Positions 35,435-44,409 are shown, numbered from the stretch's first letter. The stretch is 64,000 nt of DNA from Celeribacter naphthalenivorans (GCF_020524585.1 NZ_JAIVLK010000006.1:306094-370093); one strand, 5' to 3'. Notes: generated by a model from the letters alone, not told the origin. A program made the numbers and translations.

Positions 35435-36138
35435 ATTTACCAAAGCTCGAAAAACAAACGGATTTATCTGCTGCTATCGCGGAGCGCATTCGACAGGACA
35501 TCCTGAGCGGCGCCTTGGTGGCCGATGACCGCCTGCCCTCCGAGTCTGAGCTGTCCGAGACCCATGGCGTCTCACGTGCCACCGTGCGCGAGGCCTTGAA
35601 ACGCTTGGCGGCGCAAAGCCTGATCCGCACCAAACGCGGTGCCACCGGCGGGGCCTTTGTCCATCGGCAGAGTTTTGAGGACGCCTATACGCAGATGGCG
35701 TCAAATGCCACGCTGCTTATCACACTCAATGAGGTGGACATCACCACCGCCTGCGAGGCGCGGTTTGCCTTGGAGAGAGGCTGTGTGCGGCTGGCGGCCA
35801 AGCACCGTCAGGACCACCACCTCGACAAAATGCGCGCCGAAATCACACGGCAAAAGGACCCGGAGCTGTCGGACGAGGCGTTTTGCGCCTCCGATGTCGC
35901 CTTTCACCGGGCTTTGGTGGATGCGGCGGGCAATCCGGTGCTGTCCTGGCAATTGGCCGCGGCGGTCGAGGGGATCGAACCGCTGATGAACATGCTGACC
36001 TATCGCCAACGCGACCGCGATGCGGTGATCTCATTGCATGAGGCGATGGTGGAGGCTTTGGAGGCGCGTGTCGGAGCGCGGCTTGAGATTTTGATGGATT
36101 ATCTGCGGGATCAGACGCTTCGGACGGCCTTGAGTTAA
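35425..36138 (+). CDS. FadR-subfamily GntR regulator
   Basis: A 237-residue regulator with an N-terminal winged helix (IRQDILSGALVADDRLPSES and SRATVREALKRLAAQSLI, residues about 20-68) and a C-terminal FCD ligand-binding domain. The start MSDNLPK at 35425 is used; the longer frame overlaps the divergent acuI. It is expected to control acuI and itself through the paired operators. In Rhodobacter acuI is regulated by a TetR-type AcuR instead, so this pairing is a different solution. Confidence 0.9.
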   Translation: MSDNLPKLEKQTDLSAAIAERIRQDILSGALVADDRLPSESELSETHGVSRATVREALKRLAAQSLIRTKRGATGGAFVHRQSFEDAYTQMASNATLLITLNEVDITTACEARFALERGCVRLAAKHRQDHHLDKMRAEITRQKDPELSDEAFCASDVAFHRALVDAAGNPVLSWQLAAAVEGIEPLMNMLTYRQRDRDAVISLHEAMVEALEARVGARLEILMDYLRDQTLRTALS

Positions 36139-36157
36139 GGTCTGGAACGGGCCTGCT

Positions 36158-36177
36158 CATAATTTGATCAAATTATG
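36158..36177. promoter_or_regulatory. Perfect 20-bp palindrome upstream of binding-protein gene
   Basis: CATAATTTGATCAAATTATG is fully self-complementary over 20 bp and lies about 116 bp upstream of the solute-binding protein gene and 20 bp after the GntR gene. AT-rich arms around TGATCA resemble GntR- or LysR-type operators. It is the longest perfect palindrome that I noticed in the window. Confidence 0.6.
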
Positions 36178-36292
36178 GCACACACCGCCCGTCCCGCCCG
36201 CTTCCGGTGCAACTCACGGGAATCTTGCTTGCAAAGGTTCAAACGCCTGATAGCGTCATTCACCAGACATGATCCATTTTCAGGGAGATGAC

Positions 36293-37333
36293 ATGACCAT
36301 GATGAAAACCCTTTTGGGCGGCGCAGCGCTCAGCATTCTCGCGGCGGCGGCTTTCGCCGAAGATCCGGAGCTTTTGGTGTTCGATTACTCGGGCTTCGAA
36401 GCGCCTGAATTCCACACCAAATACGCCGAAAAGAATGGTGTTCAGCCGTCTTTCGCCTTCTTCGGCGAAGAAGACGAAGCGCTTCAGAAACTCGTGTCGG
36501 GCTTCAAGGCCGACGTCAGCCACGTCTGCGCGGGTTCCGTGAAGAAATGGGAGGAAAGCGGCATTCTCGAGCCGTGGGACACTGCGAAGATCACCGAATA
36601 TGCCAAACTCGACAGCAACCTTCTGGGCTCTGACGTGGCGGCCGCGAGCGCCTATTTCATTCCGACCGATTTTGGCTCAACCGCCATCGCCTACAATACG
36701 GACGAAGTGCCGGCCGAAGCCGTCGCCTCTTTGGAGGTGTTCAAGAACCCGGAATACGCGGGCCGCATGACATTGCCGGACAATGTGGACGACGCCTATG
36801 CGCTGGCCTATCTGGCGACCGGCACCACGGATTGGACCACGGCAACGGACGAGCAATTCGAAGCCGCCTCGAACTGGCTGCGTGAGGTGCATCCGAACCT
36901 GCGCACCTATTGGACCGATCCGGCGGAGCTGGCACAGCTTATGGCGACAGGCGAAGTTCTGATTTCCTGGGCGTGGAACGAAACCTATCCGACGCTGGTC
37001 GAGGAAGGTTTCCCGGTGGGCTTCCAGCGTGAAACCACCGAGGGCTCCTCGCTCTGGCTTTGCGGCTACGTGAACCTGAAAGACGGCCCCGGTTCGGAAG
37101 AGAAAGCCTATGACTATATCAACGGTTTCCTCGACGCCTCGAACGCCGCTGTCCTGATGGACGCAGGCTACGGCATCTCGAACACCGAAGGTCTGGCGAC
37201 GCTGGGCGAAGAGGCGCTCGTCGCCGGTGGCCTCGAGCCGATCGACGTGCCGGTTCTGGCCCAGCTGCCGATGTCTGTCGAGCTGCGTGAAAAGCAGTCC
37301 GAAGAGTTCGAAAAGATCAAAGCCGGGTTCTAA
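36293..37333 (+). CDS. Periplasmic solute-binding protein (spermidine/putrescine type)
   Basis: A 346-residue secreted protein with a signal peptide (TLLGGAALSILAAAAFA, cut expected after AFA near residue 22). The mature part is a PotD-like family 1 binding protein: LLVFDYSGF, CAGSVKKWEESGILEP, DFGSTAIAYNTDEVP and SWAWNETYPTLVEEGF are typical. A polyamine or related cation is the likely ligand. The usual permease and ATPase genes are not adjacent, so it is an orphan here. A GGGAGA site sits before the ATG and a strong terminator follows the gene. Confidence 0.85.
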   Translation: MTMMKTLLGGAALSILAAAAFAEDPELLVFDYSGFEAPEFHTKYAEKNGVQPSFAFFGEEDEALQKLVSGFKADVSHVCAGSVKKWEESGILEPWDTAKITEYAKLDSNLLGSDVAAASAYFIPTDFGSTAIAYNTDEVPAEAVASLEVFKNPEYAGRMTLPDNVDDAYALAYLATGTTDWTTATDEQFEAASNWLREVHPNLRTYWTDPAELAQLMATGEVLISWAWNETYPTLVEEGFPVGFQRETTEGSSLWLCGYVNLKDGPGSEEKAYDYINGFLDASNAAVLMDAGYGISNTEGLATLGEEALVAGGLEPIDVPVLAQLPMSVELREKQSEEFEKIKAGF

Positions 37334-37360
37334 GGCTTTACGATCGCACCGAAAAACAAG

Positions 37361-37387
37361 CGCCGCCCTGTCAGAAGGGCGGCGTTT
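37361..37387 (+). terminator. Rho-independent terminator after the binding-protein gene
   Basis: CGCCGCCCT (37361-37369) and AGGGCGGCG (37376-37384) form a perfect 9-bp stem with a six-base loop, followed by TTT. It closes the orphan binding-protein gene and insulates it from ssrA. Confidence 0.8.
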
Positions 37388-37444
37388 CGCCTTGTATCAC
37401 CACCCCTTGAAACCCTGCCTCCCATCGCTTACATGTGGGATGTC

Positions 37445-37779
37445 GCTTAGGCGACTATGGACATAAACGCGCTCGTAATAAGCGGATCGGACCCGGGGGC
37501 GGTACCCGGCGTCTCCACCAAATACCCCTCTTCGGTCTTCGTTTGAGACCGGCAAGAGATTGGATCATGGGGACGAAATAGGATCGACGGACGTCTAAAG
37601 GGGTTTTGCTTTGTCTCGGTGAGATACCACCGTTATCGGTTCACTTAAGCTAGTTGCAAACGACAACAAAGCTCCGATGGCTCTCGCAGCGTAAGCTGTG
37701 CGAAATATCGAAATCTAAGCCCTTTCGCCTAGCAGCGTAAGGCGGGGCCCGCAGGAGCCTGGCAACAGAATCCTGCACC
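37445..37779 (+). ncRNA. ssrA: Permuted two-piece tmRNA (ssrA)
   Basis: The gene is circularly permuted, as in alphaproteobacteria. The acceptor piece comes first and ends in TCTCCACCA at 37512-37520; its 5' end near 37445 is approximate. A removed spacer follows, and the coding piece starts GGGGACG at 37569-37575, which pairs with CGTCTCC of the acceptor to make the acceptor stem. The tag frame at 37656-37694 encodes ANDNKAPMALAA then TAA. The coding piece ends near the hairpin at about 37779. tmRNA rescues stalled ribosomes and tags the nascent chain for ClpXP. sspB lies 3 kb away. Confidence 0.93.
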
Positions 37780-37883
37780 TCTTTCCCCACCTTTGCACTT
37801 ATCGCTCCCTCTCAAGTCGGATGGGCTACCTTCAGGCGACTGCAAATCGCATCGTGAAGGAGCCTGGCAACAGAATCCTGCAC
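37753..37883. repeat. 26-bp direct repeat of the ssrA coding-piece end
   Basis: Bases 37753-37778, the last hairpin of the tmRNA coding piece (AGGAGCCTGGCAAC ... CCTGCAC), recur identically at 37858-37883, 105 bp downstream, with a further shared TTTCCCC shortly after. The 79 bp between the copies do not resemble ssrA and hold no gene. ssrA 3' regions are well-known integration targets, so the pair could be the attL/attR scar left by a lost island, or a simple duplication. Confidence 0.8.
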
Positions 37884-37983
37884 TTTCCCCTGTCGCATGA
37901 GAGAGGGACGCAAGATTTTTCTGCGCTGGCAACCAATCCTTTAGATTTTGGGCGTATCCCATAGGGGCAACGCATCAAAATGA

Positions 37984-38421
37984 ATGGGCGACATCGTGAC
38001 CGGGCTCGAAATTCTCACCTCGTGGTATGAAAAAATCTGGGTTGAGGGCAATCTCGACGCCGTCGCCGATTTTTTCGATGTCGAGGCAATGGCCAGCGGC
38101 CTGATGACCGATTTCGCGGCCCAGATCGAAGATTTTCAAAGCCTCGTTCCCGCCGTCCTTCACGCTGTCCGCAATGTGAGTTTCAGCATCGAAGATTCGA
38201 TGGAAATGGACGACCGCGTTTGGGTGCGGATGACGCTTCATGCGCAAAAAGCCTCCGACATGTCGCCGATTCACATTCCCGGACAGGTGATGATCCGGCT
38301 GAGAAACGGCAAGATCATCGAGGCCCATAACAGCTATGACTTCGTCAGCTATTTCGAACAGATGGGCAATTTGCCCAAGGATTCAATCGCGCTCATGCTG
38401 GCGGGAGAAACCCTGAGCTGA
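37984..38421 (+). CDS. SnoaL/NTF2-like fold protein
   Basis: A 145-residue cone-shaped NTF2-like protein: the N-terminal helix ILTSWYEKIWVEGNLDAVADFF and the C-terminal strand pair RLRNGKIIEAHNSYDFVSYFEQMG are the SnoaL-like pattern. Such proteins bind or isomerise small hydrophobic compounds, or are small polyketide-cyclase-like enzymes; no substrate can be named. It starts 100 bp after the second ssrA repeat copy, the first gene past the possible scar. Confidence 0.8.
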   Translation: MGDIVTGLEILTSWYEKIWVEGNLDAVADFFDVEAMASGLMTDFAAQIEDFQSLVPAVLHAVRNVSFSIEDSMEMDDRVWVRMTLHAQKASDMSPIHIPGQVMIRLRNGKIIEAHNSYDFVSYFEQMGNLPKDSIALMLAGETLS

Positions 38422-38607
38422 CAGCCTTTGAGGAACAGTCTACGGCTGACCGTCTTCGCCTGAAAACGCGGCACCCTCGCCCCGCCTGCAAAGGTCTGGT
38501 TCGGTTTCCCTTGCCAATCCTGAAATTTGATCAAAAGTAAGCGGGCGGGATCGCGTGTCGGCAGAGATAGCTCCACGGTCATGACCCGTTTTTCAAATAG
38601 GTGACAT

Positions 38608-39387
38608 ATGAAACTGACCGTTGCTTTGCCTGAGGCGCTTGCCCTTTCTCTTGCCCTGCCGCTGGCCCTCTGTACCGGCCTCGCCGCCCATGCCGAAGAC
38701 GAGGCCCCTCTGCCGAAACTCGGCCCCAACGCCACCCCAGTGACCGAAGCCACGGACTATCTCAGAGCCGCGCCTGCGCCGGATTACTGGGCCTTCGCGC
38801 CCTATGTGAAACCACAGTTCACCAGCTCCGCCTGTGGCGTGGCCACGGTGACCGCCGCCGTCAACGGACTGGCTGGCCTGCCCGCCAATGCCGAAGACAC
38901 GGTGATGACCCAGCCCGACCTCTTGGAGGCCGTTGGCGACGCCCATTGGTCGGAGATTTCGGCCGAAGGCGGCGATGGCGTCATGTTCGACGATCTCGTC
39001 ACCTATGCCACGGCGGCCCTGCCGGTCGCGGGTCTTGAGGGCTATGGCGTGACAGCGTTCAAACCGGCGGACGCCAGCGGGGCGACGTTAGACACCACCC
39101 GCAAATGGCTGATCCAAAACGAAGAAAGCTCTGACGACGCGCTCATGGTCTATTTCAACCAAGGCGTTGTGACCGGCGATTGGGACGGCCCGCATGTGTC
39201 GCTGATCGGCGCCTATGATGCCGCCAAGGATGAGGTGCTGATCCTTGAGGTCGATCAGGACTGGTACATCCCCTATTGGACGCCGACCACAGTGCTCTTG
39301 GAAGCGATGCTCAAACCGACGTCGGAGGAGCACGGCGTGCTCGAAGGCCAGACCGGCGGCCTTGTCCGTCTCGCGCCTCAAAGCTAA
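38608..39387 (+). CDS. Phytochelatin synthase-like peptidase, exported
   Basis: A 259-residue protein with a signal peptide (SLALPLALCTGLAAHA) and a papain-like phytochelatin synthase domain: the catalytic Cys in SSACGVATV (about residue 74), His in DGPHVSLIGAYD and Asp in ILEVDQDWY. Bacterial short PCS proteins lack the metal-sensing C-domain and mostly cleave glutathione to gamma-Glu-Cys rather than polymerise it. Export to the periplasm is predicted from the leader. A chromate transporter gene follows 76 bp later. Confidence 0.85.
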   Translation: MKLTVALPEALALSLALPLALCTGLAAHAEDEAPLPKLGPNATPVTEATDYLRAAPAPDYWAFAPYVKPQFTSSACGVATVTAAVNGLAGLPANAEDTVMTQPDLLEAVGDAHWSEISAEGGDGVMFDDLVTYATAALPVAGLEGYGVTAFKPADASGATLDTTRKWLIQNEESSDDALMVYFNQGVVTGDWDGPHVSLIGAYDAAKDEVLILEVDQDWYIPYWTPTTVLLEAMLKPTSEEHGVLEGQTGGLVRLAPQS

Positions 39388-39463
39388 GACCTGAAACCTA
39401 AGACTTGACCCACAGGCTGGGGCGGCTACCAAGACAGCAAAGGTTCCCGACCGAGGCTCTCCC

Positions 39464-40756
39464 ATGTCGCCCCAGCCCGTTCCACATCACCCGGATTTTT
39501 CGGCTTTCCTGAAAACATTCGCCCGGATCGGGCTTTTGTCCTTTGGCGGACCGGCGGCGCAGATCGCGGTGATGCACCGCGAATTGGTCGAAGACCGGCG
39601 CTGGTTTTCTGAGGACGGCTTCCTCTCCGCGCTCTCCTTTTGCATGATGCTCCCCGGCCCCGAGGCGATGCAGCTTGCGACCTATGCCGGTTGGCGCCTG
39701 CGCGGCGTGCCGGGCGGCGTGATCGCGGGGCTGTTTTTCACAACCCCCGGCGCGCTTGTGATGCTGGCGCTCGCGGCGCTTTATGCGCATTTCGGCCACT
39801 TGCCCGCCTCCGAGGCGTTGTTTGCCGGGATCAAGGCCACGGTGGTTCTGGTCGTCATTCAGGCCCTGTTCCGATTGGGCAAAAAGGCCCTCGGCACACG
39901 CAGCCGCTGGGTCTTGGCGGCGCTCTCCTTTGCGCTGATCAGTTTTTTCGCCACGCCCTTTCCGCTGATCGTTCTGGGCGCTGGTCTCTATGGCGCACTG
40001 ACGGCCAAGGCCTCGGCACAGACGACCAATGCCCCAAAAGCCACGCATCTGCCCCGCACGCTGGCCCTTTGGGGCGCGCTTTGGGCGGCGCCCTTGATCG
40101 GGTTGTGGCTCGCGGGGCAAGAACGGCTTTTGGCGATCGCCTTGTTTTTCTCGAAACTCGCGGTCGTGACCTTTGGCGGCGCCTATGCAGTCTTGGCCTA
40201 TATGTCGCAGGAGGCGGTGCAAAACCACGGTTGGCTGACGCCCGAGGCGATGCTCGATGGCTTGGGGCTGGCCGAAACCACGCCCGGCCCCCTGATCCTC
40301 GTGACAGAGTTCGTGGGCTATATGGCTGCCACACCTTTGGGAGTCTTTGGTGGCATCCTCGGCGCGTTGGTCACACTTTGGGTGACATTTATCCCTTGTT
40401 TTCTATGGATTTTCGCAGGCGCGCCTTACATCGACTGGATCGCCACGCGGCCCAGATTGGACGCCGCGCTCAAGGCCGTCACCGCCGCCGTCGTCGGTGT
40501 GATCGCCTCGCTGTCGTGGTGGTTTGCACTGCATGTTCTCTTCACCCGCGTCTCGTCACAAAGCCTCGGGCCGTTGCGACTCACCCTGCCCGATCTGAAC
40601 AGCCTGTCGCTCGAAGCGCTCGCGCTCGTGACCCTCGCAGCCATCCTGCTCTTTGTGTTCAAACGCGGCCTGATGGTCACGCTGGCCCTTATGGCCTTGG
40701 CCGGATTAGCTCTGGGCGCGGTTGAAATCGGCACTGGTGAGATCGGCACAATGTGA
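39464..40756 (+). CDS. chrA: Chromate efflux transporter ChrA
   Basis: A 430-residue membrane protein of about ten to twelve helices in two homologous halves. The N-terminal half carries FLKTFARIGLLSFGGPAAQ, DGFLSALSFCMMLPGPEAMQ and YAGWRLRGVPGG, and the second half repeats a KLAVVTFGGAYAVLAYM block. This is the long-chain CHR family that exports chromate. The gene follows a phytochelatin synthase-like gene, so a small metal/oxyanion detoxification pair is possible. No ChrB-type regulator is adjacent. Confidence 0.93.
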   Translation: MSPQPVPHHPDFSAFLKTFARIGLLSFGGPAAQIAVMHRELVEDRRWFSEDGFLSALSFCMMLPGPEAMQLATYAGWRLRGVPGGVIAGLFFTTPGALVMLALAALYAHFGHLPASEALFAGIKATVVLVVIQALFRLGKKALGTRSRWVLAALSFALISFFATPFPLIVLGAGLYGALTAKASAQTTNAPKATHLPRTLALWGALWAAPLIGLWLAGQERLLAIALFFSKLAVVTFGGAYAVLAYMSQEAVQNHGWLTPEAMLDGLGLAETTPGPLILVTEFVGYMAATPLGVFGGILGALVTLWVTFIPCFLWIFAGAPYIDWIATRPRLDAALKAVTAAVVGVIASLSWWFALHVLFTRVSSQSLGPLRLTLPDLNSLSLEALALVTLAAILLFVFKRGLMVTLALMALAGLALGAVEIGTGEIGTM

Positions 40757-40831
40757 GCCCCTTCAAAGGCCTCTTCCCTCTGCCACAGAATCCCTTATGC
40801 TGCGAGGAAGGGATAAGGAAAGGACGCTCGG

Positions 40832-41323
40832 ATGGCCAAAACCATCGATTATGGCAACCTCATGCACGACGCCATGCGCGGACTGATCCGCAAGGTGCTC
40901 GATGGCGTGGCCAAGGACGGTCTGCCGGGGGATCATCATTTCTTTATCACCTTTGACACGATGCACCCGGATGTGGAGCTGGCCGACTGGCTGTCGGATC
41001 GCTACCCCGAGGAAATGACCATCGTCATCCAGCATTGGTTCGACAATCTCGAGGTCTCCGAAGACGGGTTCGCGATCACGCTGAACTTTGGCGACAGCCC
41101 GGAGCCTCTCTATATCCCTTACGACGCGATCCGCACCTTCGTGGACCCCTCCGTCGAATTCGGCCTGCGGTTCGAGACGCAGGAGTACGATGTCGAGGAA
41201 ATGGACGAGGACGAGATCCCGCATGACGCAGAGGTGACCTCTTTCGAGCCGAAAGACGAGCCGGAGAAAAGCAGCGGGCCGAAAGAGGCAGAGATTGTCT
41301 CTCTGGACAAGTTCCGCAAGTAA
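40832..41323 (+). CDS. sspB: ClpXP adaptor SspB, alpha type
   Basis: A 163-residue adaptor that recognises the ssrA tag and tethers tagged substrates to ClpX. The beta-sheet domain carries ITFDTMHPDVELADWLSDRYP and IQHWFDNLEVSEDGF, and a flexible acidic tail ends VSLDKFRK, the ClpX-binding motif. It lies 3 kb downstream of ssrA, whose tag it would bind. A strong terminator follows. Confidence 0.9.
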   Translation: MAKTIDYGNLMHDAMRGLIRKVLDGVAKDGLPGDHHFFITFDTMHPDVELADWLSDRYPEEMTIVIQHWFDNLEVSEDGFAITLNFGDSPEPLYIPYDAIRTFVDPSVEFGLRFETQEYDVEEMDEDEIPHDAEVTSFEPKDEPEKSSGPKEAEIVSLDKFRK

Positions 41324-41358
41324 ATGTCTCGTTTTGGATCATTCCAGAACATGAAAAA

Positions 41359-41382
41359 GCCGCTCCCTTGAGAGCGGCTTTT
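41359..41382 (+). terminator. Rho-independent terminator after sspB
   Basis: GCCGCTC (41359-41365) and GAGCGGC (41372-41378) form a perfect 7-bp stem with loop CCTTGA, followed by TTTTC and preceded by AAAA, so it can also act on the convergent doxX-like gene. Confidence 0.85.
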
Positions 41383-41403
41383 CTTGTTTTTGCGTGTTAT
41401 GTC

Positions 41404-41979
41404 TCAGAATTCTTTGCCGATCATACGATCAAGCGACAGCTTGCCCCCGCCAAACGCCGCGATGATCGCCGCGCCAGCAAACCAGAATGTCGAATTGAAT
41501 TCAGCCTTGAGCTGGACCTGATGCAAGAATGCGGCACCGCCGTCCCCGAGCAGACGCGCCTGTCCCTGGGCCGTCAAATAGCTCGTATGGTCCTTAAGAA
41601 AGGCCAAGCCTTCAGGCGTCAGGAACGCGTCGCCATAGGGGTGCGACATGTGAAACCACAGCGTCACAAGCAACATCACAGCGTTGATCAAGGCAATCGG
41701 ACGGGTGACCAGACCCACAGCAATCATGGCGCCACCAAAGAATTGCAAGATCGCCAAAAGCGGCGAAAAGAACCAACCGGCAGGCAGCCCAACCACATTT
41801 TCGACAAATCCCACCTGCCCCATCGGCGCGGTGATTTTTGGCCAACCCTCGACCATCAAAAGGCCGCCGATGATCACGCGAAAAGCCAACCAGCCAAAGG
41901 GCTGCGCAAAACCGTGATATAACGAAGCGAGAAACGGAAGGATCAATCGCTCGCGAGGTCCCGACGTCATTTCCTGCAT
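41404..41979 (-). CDS. DoxX family membrane protein
   Basis: A 191-residue membrane protein of about four helices with the DoxX pattern LAFRVIIGGLLMVEGWPKI, a GWFFSPLLAILQFFGGAMIAVGL helix and a TEGLAFLKDHTSYL loop. DoxX-type proteins act in membrane redox chemistry, often linked to sulfur or quinone oxidation, but the exact reaction is unknown. The start MQEMTSG at 41979 has an AGGAG site; the frame is open 49 codons further but without one. Confidence 0.88.
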   Translation of the reverse strand: MQEMTSGPRERLILPFLASLYHGFAQPFGWLAFRVIIGGLLMVEGWPKITAPMGQVGFVENVVGLPAGWFFSPLLAILQFFGGAMIAVGLVTRPIALINAVMLLVTLWFHMSHPYGDAFLTPEGLAFLKDHTSYLTAQGQARLLGDGGAAFLHQVQLKAEFNSTFWFAGAAIIAAFGGGKLSLDRMIGKEF

Positions 41980-42319
41980 AATAAACTCCTGAAAACGTAC
42001 ACTTAAGGCGCATTTGGGGCGAATTGCCGCGCGCCTGACCGCCGCATTGGTACCCGGTACGTCAAAGCTGTGGCAATTCTTCGTTGCCCTCAAAGAACAG
42101 CATACCCCATGCGCATATTTGAACAATCATTGCGCATTTACCCACCAAAATCACAAAGGCCTGAAGCGACGTCATCCGCAGCGTGGCCGCAGTGTGCCCG
42201 CACCGTACCCGCAGTATGAAAGGCACGATACAACCGCGTGAAGTTTGCGTAACAGCGGCACAATCTCCCTTGCGTCCGCCTTGCTGCGCGCGCACCTCTA
42301 TCACAAACAGGAGGACATC
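41980..42319. other. Divergent promoter region between doxX-like and methyltransferase genes
   Basis: No gene is visible in these 340 bases. GTACCCGGTAC at 42050-42060 is an 11-bp palindrome, and two TGCGCAT elements occur about 25 bp apart near 42110-42135. Either could be an operator for the divergent genes. The AGGAGG before the methyltransferase start is at the right end. Confidence 0.4.
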
Positions 42320-42877
42320 ATGCCGCGCGATTTTGCCGTTTTTTTCTCAGAATTGATCCGCAATCCCGATGAGGTCCGCGCCATTGCCCCCTCGTCCTCC
42401 GCCACAGCGCGTCTCATGACTCGCGGTGTCGAGGATATTTCCGGCCCCATCGTCGAGATCGGCGCGGGCACTGGCGCCTTTACCCGCGAAATCCTTGCGC
42501 GTGGTATCGATCCTGCGCGGCTCACACTCCTCGAACTGAACCCACGGTTCTGTGTGGAGCTGTGCGAGAAATTCCCAGGTGTCCATGTCATCAACCGACC
42601 CGCCGAAGACATCCGCGACATTGGGCTCAGCAACATTGGCGCGGTGATTTCGGGCGTGCCGGTGCTGGCGAAACCCGCACTGCAACGGGCCGTTGTGGGC
42701 CGAGCCTTTGAGGTCATGGCACCGGGCGCGTTTTTCACCCAGATCACCTATGCCAACTCTTCGCCGATCACGCCGGAGATGCAGGGAGAGTTAGGCCTTG
42801 TGTCCGAGAAGCGCGGCACGGTCTGGGCCAACCTGCCGCCGGCGCGCGTATTCGAATACCGTCGCCGCGTGAGCTGA
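42320..42877 (+). CDS. SAM-dependent methyltransferase, phospholipid N-methyltransferase-like
   Basis: A 185-residue class I methyltransferase. VEIGAGTGAFTREILARGI carries motif I near residue 45, ELNPRFC is motif II, and the whole resembles the small COG3963/PmtA-type group that methylates phosphatidylethanolamine. The same motif I is also close to that of KsgA-type rRNA dimethylases, so the substrate is not settled. The start MPRDFAVFF is fixed by an AGGAGGA site. Confidence 0.75.
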   Translation: MPRDFAVFFSELIRNPDEVRAIAPSSSATARLMTRGVEDISGPIVEIGAGTGAFTREILARGIDPARLTLLELNPRFCVELCEKFPGVHVINRPAEDIRDIGLSNIGAVISGVPVLAKPALQRAVVGRAFEVMAPGAFFTQITYANSSPITPEMQGELGLVSEKRGTVWANLPPARVFEYRRRVS

Positions 42878-42932
42878 CGCCCGTCGCGGTGCATCCCGGT
42901 GCATCGCGTCGTTTTTTAGCGCTATCACCGAC

Positions 42933-42952
42933 ATGTATGCCTCGGTATACAT
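42933..42952. promoter_or_regulatory. Dyad ATGTAT-N8-ATACAT upstream of fumC
   Basis: ATGTAT at 42933-42938 and ATACAT at 42947-42952 form a 6-bp inverted repeat across 8 bp, 65 bp before the fumC start. It could be a TetR- or GntR-type operator in the fumC promoter; there is no adjacent regulator gene. Confidence 0.35.
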
Positions 42953-43017
42953 TGCAAGCCCCTGTTTGAGGCCTTATAGCCAAAGCAATCTTTGGCATAG
43001 CATGGGAGAGTGCCCCG

Positions 43018-44409
43018 ATGACCACCCGTACCGAAACCGACAGCTTTGGCCCGCTCGAAGTCCCGTCCGACAAATATTGGGGCGCGCAGACCCAGCGGTC
43101 GATCATGAACTTCCCCATCGGGTGGGAACGTCAGCCGGTGCCAATCATCCGCGCTCTGGGCGTGGTGAAAAAAGCCTGTGCGATGGAAAACATGGCGCAG
43201 GGCAAGCTGGCAAAAGAGCTGGGCGACGCCATCGTCGCCGCCGCCACCGAGGTGATCGACGGCAAATTCGACGACAACTTCCCGCTCGTCGTCTGGCAGA
43301 CCGGCTCCGGCACCCAGTCCAACATGAACGCCAACGAGGTGATCTCGAACCGCGCGATCGAAATGCTGGGCGGCACGATGGGGTCGAAAGATCCGGTGCA
43401 CCCGAACGATCACTGCAACATGGGCCAGTCTTCGAACGACACCTTCCCGACTGCCATGCATGTCGGCATCGCCATGCAGGCGCGTGACGTGTTGCTTCCG
43501 GGGCTGAACAAACTGGCCGCAGCGCTCGAGGAAAAAGCCGAGAAATTCAAAGACATCATCAAGATCGGCCGCACCCACACCCAGGACGCGACGCCTCTGA
43601 CGCTGGGTCAGGAATTCGGCGGCTACGCGCATCAGGTCCGCATGGGCATCAAGCGCGTCGAGATGTGCCTGCCCGCGATCTACGAGTTGGCCCAAGGCGG
43701 CACGGCTGTCGGCACCGGTCTCAACACGAAAAAAGGCTGGGCGGAAGCTGTCGCCAAAAACATGGCCGAAATCACCGGCCTGCCGTTTGTGACCGCCCCG
43801 AACAAATTCGAAGCGCTCGCTGCACATGACGCCATGGTGATGTTCTCCGGCGCGCTGAAAACCGTCGCAGCGTCCCTGTTCAAAGTCGCCAACGACCTGC
43901 GTCTTCTCGGCTCCGGCCCGCGTTGCGGTCTGGGCGAGCTGATCCTGCCGGAAAACGAGCCGGGCTCCTCGATCATGCCGGGCAAGGTGAACCCGACCCA
44001 GGCCGAAGCGCTGACCATGGTCTGCGCCCATGTCATGGGCAATGACGCCGCCGTCGGGTTCGCGGGTTCCCAAGGTCACTTCGAGCTGAACGTCTACAAC
44101 CCGATGATGTCCTATAACGTGCTCCAGTCGATGCAATTGCTCGGCGACAGCGCCTCGGCCTTCACCGACAACATGGTGGCGGGCATCGAGGCCAACGAGC
44201 CGCGTATCGAGAAACTGCTGCACGAGTCCCTCATGCTGGTGACCGCGCTGGCGCCGACCATCGGCTACGACAACGCCACCAAAGTCGCGAAGACCGCGCA
44301 CAAAAACGGCACGACCCTCAAGGAAGAGGCGATCAAGCTGGGCTTTGTGGATGAGGCGACCTTTGACGCCGTGGTCCGCCCGGAGCAGATGATCGGTCCG
44401 AAGGACTGA
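43018..44409 (+). CDS. fumC: Class II fumarate hydratase
   Basis: A 463-residue tetrameric enzyme interconverting fumarate and malate in the TCA cycle. Signatures are [12 protein letters not shown] near residue 98, [35 protein letters not shown] and the catalytic [13 protein letters not shown] near residue 318. The class II type lacks an iron-sulfur cluster and resists oxidants. A terminator follows. Confidence 0.97.
   Translation: MTTRTETDSFGPLEVPSDKYWGAQTQRSIMNFPIGWERQPVPIIRALGVVKKACAMENMAQGKLAKELGDAIVAAATEVIDGKFDDNFPLVVWQTGSGTQSNMNANEVISNRAIEMLGGTMGSKDPVHPNDHCNMGQSSNDTFPTAMHVGIAMQARDVLLPGLNKLAAALEEKAEKFKDIIKIGRTHTQDATPLTLGQEFGGYAHQVRMGIKRVEMCLPAIYELAQGGTAVGTGLNTKKGWAEAVAKNMAEITGLPFVTAPNKFEALAAHDAMVMFSGALKTVAASLFKVANDLRLLGSGPRCGLGELILPENEPGSSIMPGKVNPTQAEALTMVCAHVMGNDAAVGFAGSQGHFELNVYNPMMSYNVLQSMQLLGDSASAFTDNMVAGIEANEPRIEKLLHESLMLVTALAPTIGYDNATKVAKTAHKNGTTLKEEAIKLGFVDEATFDAVVRPEQMIGPKD

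Noticed and set aside
37729..37962. A 77-codon minus-strand frame with repeated AGFCCQAP segments
   Set aside because: The repetition is simply the duplicated ssrA hairpin read in the wrong strand; it is not a gene.
42925..44301. A 458-codon frame opposite fumC
   Set aside because: It has no recognised domain, and fumC on the plus strand has all catalytic motifs.
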